A stretch of 64,000 nucleotides of DNA from CADEDH01 sp039201605. GTDB lineage: Bacteria > Actinomycetota > Acidimicrobiia > Acidimicrobiales > SZUA-35. This document shows positions 59,973 through 64,000 of the stretch, in pieces. The notes under the pieces were generated by a model. The model was not told the DNA's origin. It worked only from the letters and a program-made list of their open reading frames with translations, and did not search any database. Position 1 is the stretch's first letter. The number at the start of each line of letters is the position of its first letter. A program made the position numbers and the translations under genes. The DNA is taken from positions 1 to 64,000 of the forward strand of contig JBCCRO010000004.1 of assembly GCA_039201605.1 (NCBI GenBank). The letters run 5' to 3'.

Positions 59973-60169
59973 CCCTGGCCTCCGCTGATGACGGGCCTGA
60001 TCTCGACGACGGCGTCGTCCTCCAGACGGGCGTCACCCGGCACCAGCTCCGAGTTGCGGATGACCAGGACCGCCTCGCGGTTCAGGTCGAGCTGCTGCAA
60101 CAGCTTGACCACGGAGATCGGACCGGCGATCTCCACCTCACGCGTCGGGTTTCGAAGCAGCACCTTCAC
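59969..60169 (-). CDS. ttuB: TtuB-like ubiquitin-fold sulfur carrier, GGQG tail
   Basis: The 66-residue beta-grasp protein aligns by eye with Thermus TtuB: VLLRNPTREVEIAG ... VVKLLQQLDLNREAVLVIRN ... ELVPGDARLEDDAVVEIRPVISGG. Normal carriers end at Gly-Gly, which is adenylated and thiocarboxylated. Here two residues, Gln-Gly, follow (GGQG), so the Gly-Gly would have to be exposed by trimming. It directly precedes ttuA with a GTGA overlap. No E1-like TtuC gene is in the window. Confidence 0.85.
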   Translation of the reverse strand: MKVLLRNPTREVEIAGPISVVKLLQQLDLNREAVLVIRNSELVPGDARLEDDAVVEIRPVISGGQG

Positions 60170-60189
60170 CCCTCCAGCATGCCGCGATC

Positions 60190-60207
60190 GAGCCGGGAAC
60201 CCGGCTC
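60190..60207 (-). terminator. Hairpin between small-protein operon and ttuB
   Basis: GAGCCGG-GAAC-CCGGCTC is a perfect 7-bp stem with a tetraloop in the 50-bp gap after the gene at 60220. It may end that transcript. Confidence 0.4.
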
Positions 60208-60219
60208 CCGCTCGCCGGG

Positions 60220-60633
60220 TCAGTCGGTGGTGCCGGCGGCGGCCGCCTTGGCCGCTCGACGCTCGGCCCGCTCGGCCCGACGTCGACGCCGCCGGTCCTT
60301 GCGCTCGTGGCGGCGGACCTTACGGTCGGCCCTGGCCGTTTGGCGCTCGTCGCGCCGTTCCCCCCGGCGCACCTTCTTCGCCGCCCGTCGCTCCCGCTTG
60401 GCCGCCTTCGCAGCCCGCTTCTCGCCCTTGATCTGCTGGGCGTGGCTCTCGGGGACGTGCTCGATCACGATCTTCTTACCGGTGCCGACCGGCCCGACGT
60501 CGATGATCTGGCGTCGGCCCGTGCCCCGCCGGGCCAGCCGGTAGCCGGCCAGGGCGAGGCTGGTGAAGACCCAGTTGCGGGACGGCCCGCCGAGGTAGCG
60601 AGGTACGCCCCAGCGGATGAGGCGCTCGATCAC
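60220..60633 (-). CDS. Small basic-tailed membrane protein
   Basis: The 137-residue protein starts at GTG 60633, overlapping the previous stop (GTGA). One amphipathic or weak membrane segment lies near 20-40 (NWVFTSLALAGYRLA). From about 70 on it is almost wholly Lys, Arg, Glu and Ala (EKRAAKAAKRERRAAKKVRRGERRD), a highly charged tail that could bind nucleic acid or membrane lipid. No family recognised. Last of three small membrane protein genes. Confidence 0.5.
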   Translation of the reverse strand: MIERLIRWGVPRYLGGPSRNWVFTSLALAGYRLARRGTGRRQIIDVGPVGTGKKIVIEHVPESHAQQIKGEKRAAKAAKRERRAAKKVRRGERRDERQTARADRKVRRHERKDRRRRRRAERAERRAAKAAAAGTTD

Positions 60634-60839
60634 AGTCGGCGGATCTCCAGGACCGTGCTCTTGCGGTTGCCGGCCCGGCGGCCCAGGAAGTAGACGATGA
60701 GGAACAGCAGCACGGCGCCGACGGCACCGGCCACCACGGCCTTCTTCTTGCCGTCCTCGGCCACGACATCGATCTGGCCCTGGATGTCGCGGAACTTGGC
60801 CTCGATGTCGGCGGGCGTGATGTTGGATGCTTCAGTCAT
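60630..60839 (-). CDS. Small single-helix membrane protein
   Basis: The 69-residue protein has an acidic helical N-terminus (ADIEAKFRDIQGQIDVVAEDGKKK), one membrane helix (AVVAGAVGAVLLFLIVYFLG) and a basic end. It resembles small actinobacterial proteins near phage-holin-like genes. The stop overlaps the next start by GTGA and it lies 10 bp after the upstream gene, so the three form one operon. Function unknown. Confidence 0.6.
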   Translation of the reverse strand: MTEASNITPADIEAKFRDIQGQIDVVAEDGKKKAVVAGAVGAVLLFLIVYFLGRRAGNRKSTVLEIRRL

Positions 60840-60849
60840 AACGCTTCCT

Positions 60850-61164
60850 TCAGCGGACCTTCTTACGGGCTCGGCTCATGGCCGAATAGATCAGGACGAG
60901 GATGAGCAGGAGCGCGGCCATGGCGATGACGTAGGGCAGGGACGACGCCCACGACGATCCGCTGAACACCTCGAGGCTCTGCATCAGGCGCAGGAGACCG
61001 AGACCGAAGAAGAAGGCTCCGAGGAAGACGAACAGCGAGCCGGCGATACCGAATCCGAGGTAGCGGCCAAGGCTCTTGAGCGGTTCGACCGTCTCCTGCT
61101 TGGCATAGCCCACCACCATCTGCTGGATTTCCTGTGCGCCCTCCAGAGGGTTGGGACTCGTCAC
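60850..61164 (-). CDS. Two-helix membrane protein, holin-superfamily-like
   Basis: The 104-residue protein has an amphipathic N-terminus (GAQEIQQMVVGYAKQETVEPLKSLGRYLGFG) and two long membrane helices (IAGSLFVFLGAFFFGLGLLRLMQ and LPYVIAMAALLLILVLIYSAM) with a basic C-terminal tail. Layout and helical amphipathic start recall the chromosomal actinobacterial phage-holin-family/DUF1469-like proteins. The call is tentative. It leads the three-gene operon. Confidence 0.58.
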   Translation of the reverse strand: MTSPNPLEGAQEIQQMVVGYAKQETVEPLKSLGRYLGFGIAGSLFVFLGAFFFGLGLLRLMQSLEVFSGSSWASSLPYVIAMAALLLILVLIYSAMSRARKKVR

Positions 61165-61247
61165 CTGGCCTCCTCGTCTCGATGCTGTATCGGAGTGTAT
61201 GAGGGGCGATGGTGCTCCGAGGCACCACAGGCGGGGAACTTGCGTCC

Positions 61248-61862
61248 TCAGCTGTCGGTGAGGCGGGCCTCGATCAACTCGACGGAGTCGTCGATCATCA
61301 CGTCGAGGAGACGCAGGCGCTCCGCCGGACCGGGAGCGCCGAGGAGTCGCTGCTTGTCGAGCGCGGTCACGGGGGCCAGCGCTGACATCTGCATGCAGCC
61401 GAGCTCGATGTCGTCGACCTTGGGCGGCAGGGGCCCGACGTCGACGCCGGACTCGGCGGCCAGGGCCAGGCAGCGGCGGAACTTGGCCGACACCGCCTCA
61501 TAGCGATCCTGCAGGTCGTCGTCGGTGGCCTCGTCGGGCCACAGGTCCACCTCGGCCCGGGGGAATGGATCGTCGGAGAGCCACTCCGAGACCCGGAAGC
61601 GCTCGACCCCCATCGTGATCAGGGCCCAGCGCCCGTCGCTGAACTGTTCGGCCTCCAACACCTGGGCGGTGCAGCCGAAATCGGTGCGGACGTCGCCGCC
61701 CCCGGTGTCGGCCCCCCGCTCGATGAGGACGACGCCGAAGGTGCCGTCGCCGTCGAGGACCTCGGTCACCATCGTCCGGTACCGCGGCTCGAAAACATGG
61801 AGCGGTAGCACCATGGTGGGGAACAGCACGGTGCCGAGCGGAAACTGGGGCATGACGGCCAT
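61248..61862 (-). CDS. LON N-terminal-domain protein
   Basis: The 204-residue protein is the LON substrate-binding domain alone: MPQFPLGTVLFPTMVLPLHVFEPRYRTMVTEVLDGDGTFGVVLIERG, then RWALITMGVERFRVSEWLSDDPFPRAEV. No AAA+ ATPase or protease part follows. Such stand-alone proteins are common in actinobacteria and are of unknown role, perhaps adaptor-like. The start at ATG 61862 has TAGCGT 9 nt upstream; ATG 61853 is an alternative. Confidence 0.85.
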   Translation of the reverse strand: MAVMPQFPLGTVLFPTMVLPLHVFEPRYRTMVTEVLDGDGTFGVVLIERGADTGGGDVRTDFGCTAQVLEAEQFSDGRWALITMGVERFRVSEWLSDDPFPRAEVDLWPDEATDDDLQDRYEAVSAKFRRCLALAAESGVDVGPLPPKVDDIELGCMQMSALAPVTALDKQRLLGAPGPAERLRLLDVMIDDSVELIEARLTDS

Positions 61863-61912
61863 GAACGGACAACGCTAGCGACCGCGGACACCGGAGGAGG
61901 GATCAAGGCCGG

Positions 61913-61928
61913 GATGCGTCACCGCATC
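61913..61928 (-). terminator. Small hairpin after dacB
   Basis: GATGCG-TCAC-CGCATC in the gap after dacB, flanked by GGCCGGG and CCCGGCC, could terminate the tetR-dacB transcript. No T-run. Confidence 0.35.
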
Positions 61929-61954
61929 GCCCCCTCCACCCCGGCCCTCCGCGG

Positions 61955-63415
61955 CTAGGAATCGGCGTCGATCGGCTCCAGCGGATCCAGATCCTCGATG
62001 ACGGGTTCGCCCGGATAGTCGGTGATGGCGACCACGAACGGGTCCTGGAGCTCGCGCACCTCGGTGTTGGCGATGATCAGCTCGTCGTTGGCCACGTAGG
62101 CGAAGGTCAGCCACTGCTCGGGGTCGGTCACCGAGCGGACGTAGCCCGAGAGCGCCGTCGAGTCGTTGAGGGTGCCGGTCTTGGCGTAGACGTCGCCGGC
62201 CGCCGTCGACTCGACGAAGCGGAGAAGCAGGCTGCCCCGCTCGGCGCCGATCGCGAGCGATCGGGCGAAGTCCGAATCGGGACCGGCGGCGGCGAGCACG
62301 GCGGCGATGGCGGCGCAGGTGACCCGGTTGGTGTCGGCCAGGCCGGAGCCGTCCTCGAGCAACAGCCCGTCGGTCGGCACACCGTCGGTGCGGAGCAGGT
62401 CGAGCATCACCCCGCTGCCGGCCACGGTCGAGCCCTCGCCCGCCCCGAACAGCCCGATGCGCTTGAGGAGGAGCTCGGCGCCGTAGTTGGAGCTGTAGCT
62501 GTTGACGTGGGTGACGATCTCCACAAGGTTCGGCGACGAGATGGCGGCGACCTCGGTGGTGCCCGGCGGGGTCACCCCGGTGGCCGGACCACCCTCGATC
62601 TGAACCCCCCGCTCGGCCAGGAGCTGGTTGAGGACGGCCACCGCGTCCAGGGCGGGGTCCGACGACGGCGAGCGGCCCCGGGCCACGCCGTTGGTGTCGC
62701 TGGGCCAGTCGTTGAAACCCTCGTTGACGGCGAGGGCCGACAGCGGCCCCGACTGTTGCTGGATCAGGATCCGCTCGGCCCACGGCCCGGCCCGGACCGT
62801 GTCGTACAACGACTCGTCGCCGATGAGGCTGCCCGTCACCGTCACCACGCCGGTGGCGGCGATGTCGTCGGCCAGATCCTCCAACCGGGTGTGGAACCGG
62901 CCGTCGGTCTCCTCGTACTGCTCCCACCAGTTCTCGGTGGTCAGGTACGGGTCGCCGTCGCCGATCACGTAGAGGTTGCCGTCGAGCACGCCCCCGGCCA
63001 CGGCCCCGTCGGCCCGGACCTCGGTGGTGAAGGTGAAATCGGAGCCGAGCAGTTCGAGCGCAGCGTAGGTGGTGAACAGCTTCTGGTTGGACGCCGGGAG
63101 GAGCTGGGTCCGGGTGTTCGACGTCGGCTCCAGCACGCGGTCGCCGGTCTGCACCTGGAGGCAGGTGGCCTCGGGCGAGGCGTCGATCATCGCCTGCAGG
63201 ACGGGCGCGATCTCGGCGTCGACCACGGGGGCCTGCAGGGTGAGCGGGGCCCGGCGGCCCGACAACAGCGGTGTGCCCGGGACCTGCTCGTAGACGATGT
63301 CCTCGGTGCTGACCACGTCGGTGTCGCGATCGAGGGCGGCTCGGTAGGAGCCGAAGGCCACGAGGGCCAGCACGACGGCCAGCCCCCAGACGCGCACCGC
63401 CCGCCCGACGTTCAC
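61955..63415 (-). CDS. dacB: D-Ala-D-Ala carboxypeptidase/endopeptidase (DacB, S13)
   Basis: The 486-residue PBP4-type enzyme starts at GTG 63415, overlapping the tetR stop by GTGA. An N-terminal membrane segment (about 8-26) anchors or exports it. The penicillin-binding motifs are in order: SNQK at 109-112 (SxxK), SSN in THVNSYSSNYGAELL (SxN) and KTG in VYAKTGTLNDSTALS. A large insert between SxxK and SxN (FTTEVRADGAVAGGVLDGNLYVIGDGDPYL) marks the S13 class. It trims wall peptides. Confidence 0.93.
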   Translation of the reverse strand: MNVGRAVRVWGLAVVLALVAFGSYRAALDRDTDVVSTEDIVYEQVPGTPLLSGRRAPLTLQAPVVDAEIAPVLQAMIDASPEATCLQVQTGDRVLEPTSNTRTQLLPASNQKLFTTYAALELLGSDFTFTTEVRADGAVAGGVLDGNLYVIGDGDPYLTTENWWEQYEETDGRFHTRLEDLADDIAATGVVTVTGSLIGDESLYDTVRAGPWAERILIQQQSGPLSALAVNEGFNDWPSDTNGVARGRSPSSDPALDAVAVLNQLLAERGVQIEGGPATGVTPPGTTEVAAISSPNLVEIVTHVNSYSSNYGAELLLKRIGLFGAGEGSTVAGSGVMLDLLRTDGVPTDGLLLEDGSGLADTNRVTCAAIAAVLAAAGPDSDFARSLAIGAERGSLLLRFVESTAAGDVYAKTGTLNDSTALSGYVRSVTDPEQWLTFAYVANDELIIANTEVRELQDPFVVAITDYPGEPVIEDLDPLEPIDADS

Positions 63416-64000
63416 GACGAGGAGCCTCCGGCCGCCGCATCGGGGGCGGCACCGGTGATCGATTCGATCGGCTCGAGGGCCGACCGCACGAAATCGCGGA
63501 AGTGGCGGAGCCGGGCGTCCAGCTGCTCCTCGGCCAGCGGGTCGCGCCCGAGCAATCCGACCAACATGAAGTGGTCGGAGAAGTACGTGAGCAACGCCCC
63601 GTAGCCGGTGACGACCAGGTTCTCGGCGTCGTGGCGGCGGAAGCGTCCCGCCTCCATCTCCCGCTCGAAGAAGGCGACCGAGCGAATGAAGTACGGCCGG
63701 AGGGCGATGCCGAGGTCGAAACCGAGGTGGCCCTTGTCGGTGAGCGCCTCCCGGCGGACGATGCGGACGATCTCGGGGTTGTGACGGAAGAAGTCGAAGC
63801 TGGCCTCCAGCACCGCTTCGACCACGGTCCAGCCGTCTGGGCTGGAGCCGATCTCGCTGATCCTCTTTCCCCAGTCGTCGAGGGCGTCCTGCAGGATCTG
63901 CTGGTAGATCGCCTCCTTCGAGGGGAAGTAGTGCATGAGGCTGGGGCGTCGGATCCCGACGCCGGCGGCGATGTCGTTGAGCGACGTTCCCTCGTAGCCC
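63412..64000 (-). CDS. TetR-family regulator, 5' end outside window
   Basis: The frame runs off the window end. The visible 195 residues begin inside the DNA-binding domain: GYEGTSLNDIAAGVGIRRPSLMHYFPSKEAIY, a textbook TetR helix-turn-helix ending in the LxxxF-type turn. The ligand domain follows (DFFRHNPEIVRIVRREALTDKG ... LRHFRDFVRSALEPIE). ATG 63936 is internal, not the true start. It is translationally coupled to dacB, so it may control it or an unrelated neighbour upstream. Ligand unknown. Confidence 0.88.
   Translation of the reverse strand, partial: GYEGTSLNDIAAGVGIRRPSLMHYFPSKEAIYQQILQDALDDWGKRISEIGSSPDGWTVVEAVLEASFDFFRHNPEIVRIVRREALTDKGHLGFDLGIALRPYFIRSVAFFEREMEAGRFRRHDAENLVVTGYGALLTYFSDHFMLVGLLGRDPLAEEQLDARLRHFRDFVRSALEPIESITGAAPDAAAGGSSS

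Overview
The window is about 64 kb of very GC-rich, gene-dense bacterial DNA. It looks like the chromosome of a free-living actinobacterium. The evidence is a mycothione reductase (mycothiol is the actinobacterial thiol), an F420-type LLM oxidoreductase, an actinobacterial LexA box, SCO6880-type secretion genes, many 4-nt ATGA/GTGA start-stop overlaps and many apparently leaderless genes. A member of the Acidimicrobiia is my best guess, but nothing here fixes the taxon. I found no rRNA, tRNA, CRISPR, transposase, integrase or relaxase gene.

Layout. 1-8.6 kb: a truncated multi-pass membrane protein, an HD phosphohydrolase, a membrane GGDEF-EAL protein, dinB with an IspD-like gene behind it, a divergent LysM membrane protein, and a PAS-like orphan. 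8.6-18.0 kb: a type IV secretion (T4SS)-like machine. The minus strand carries VirB2-, VirB8- and VirB6-like membrane proteins, an SCO6880 protein, a VirB4-like ATPase and a VirD4-like coupling ATPase. The divergent plus strand carries a lipoprotein and a lytic transglycosylase joined to an M15-type peptidase. A perfect inverted repeat lies between the two promoters. 18.2-25.0 kb: two tandem paralogous membrane-anchored proteins, a NarL-type two-component system and an MMPL exporter. 25.2-36.5 kb: a complete Flp/Tad pilus locus (cpaB, tadZ, tadA, tadB, tadC, flp, tadE-like genes, extra exported proteins, prepilin peptidase) with an excisionase-type HTH gene at each end. 36.5-47.3 kb: housekeeping and accessory metabolism (cobS-cobU, J-domain protein, ketopantoate reductase-like, Gfo/Idh/MocA, degenerate GGDEF, mtr, DUF983, aminotransferase, hydroxyisobutyrate dehydrogenase-like, LLM). 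47.7-54.4 kb: a branched-chain amino-acid/amide ABC transporter split into a plus-strand binding protein and a minus-strand livHMGF operon. 54.5-64 kb: coaA, Nudix, LytR_C, acyl-CoA dehydrogenase, a ttuB-ttuA-trmI tRNA T-loop modification operon, small membrane proteins, a LON-domain protein and a tetR-dacB pair.

How the parts fit. The T4SS-like cluster has energy, channel, surface and wall-opening components but no DNA-processing genes in view, so it may secrete protein or be the remnant of a conjugation module. The Tad locus encodes a surface pilus. TtuB (sulfur carrier), TtuA (thiolase of U/T54) and TrmI (m1A58) act on the same tRNA T-loop. dinB sits under a near-perfect LexA box. The most unusual single proteins are a LivH permease with its own signal peptide and extracytoplasmic domain, the transglycosylase-M15 protein, and an IspD-like protein that lacks two signature residues. 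Promoters, operators and terminators below are read by eye and are candidates.
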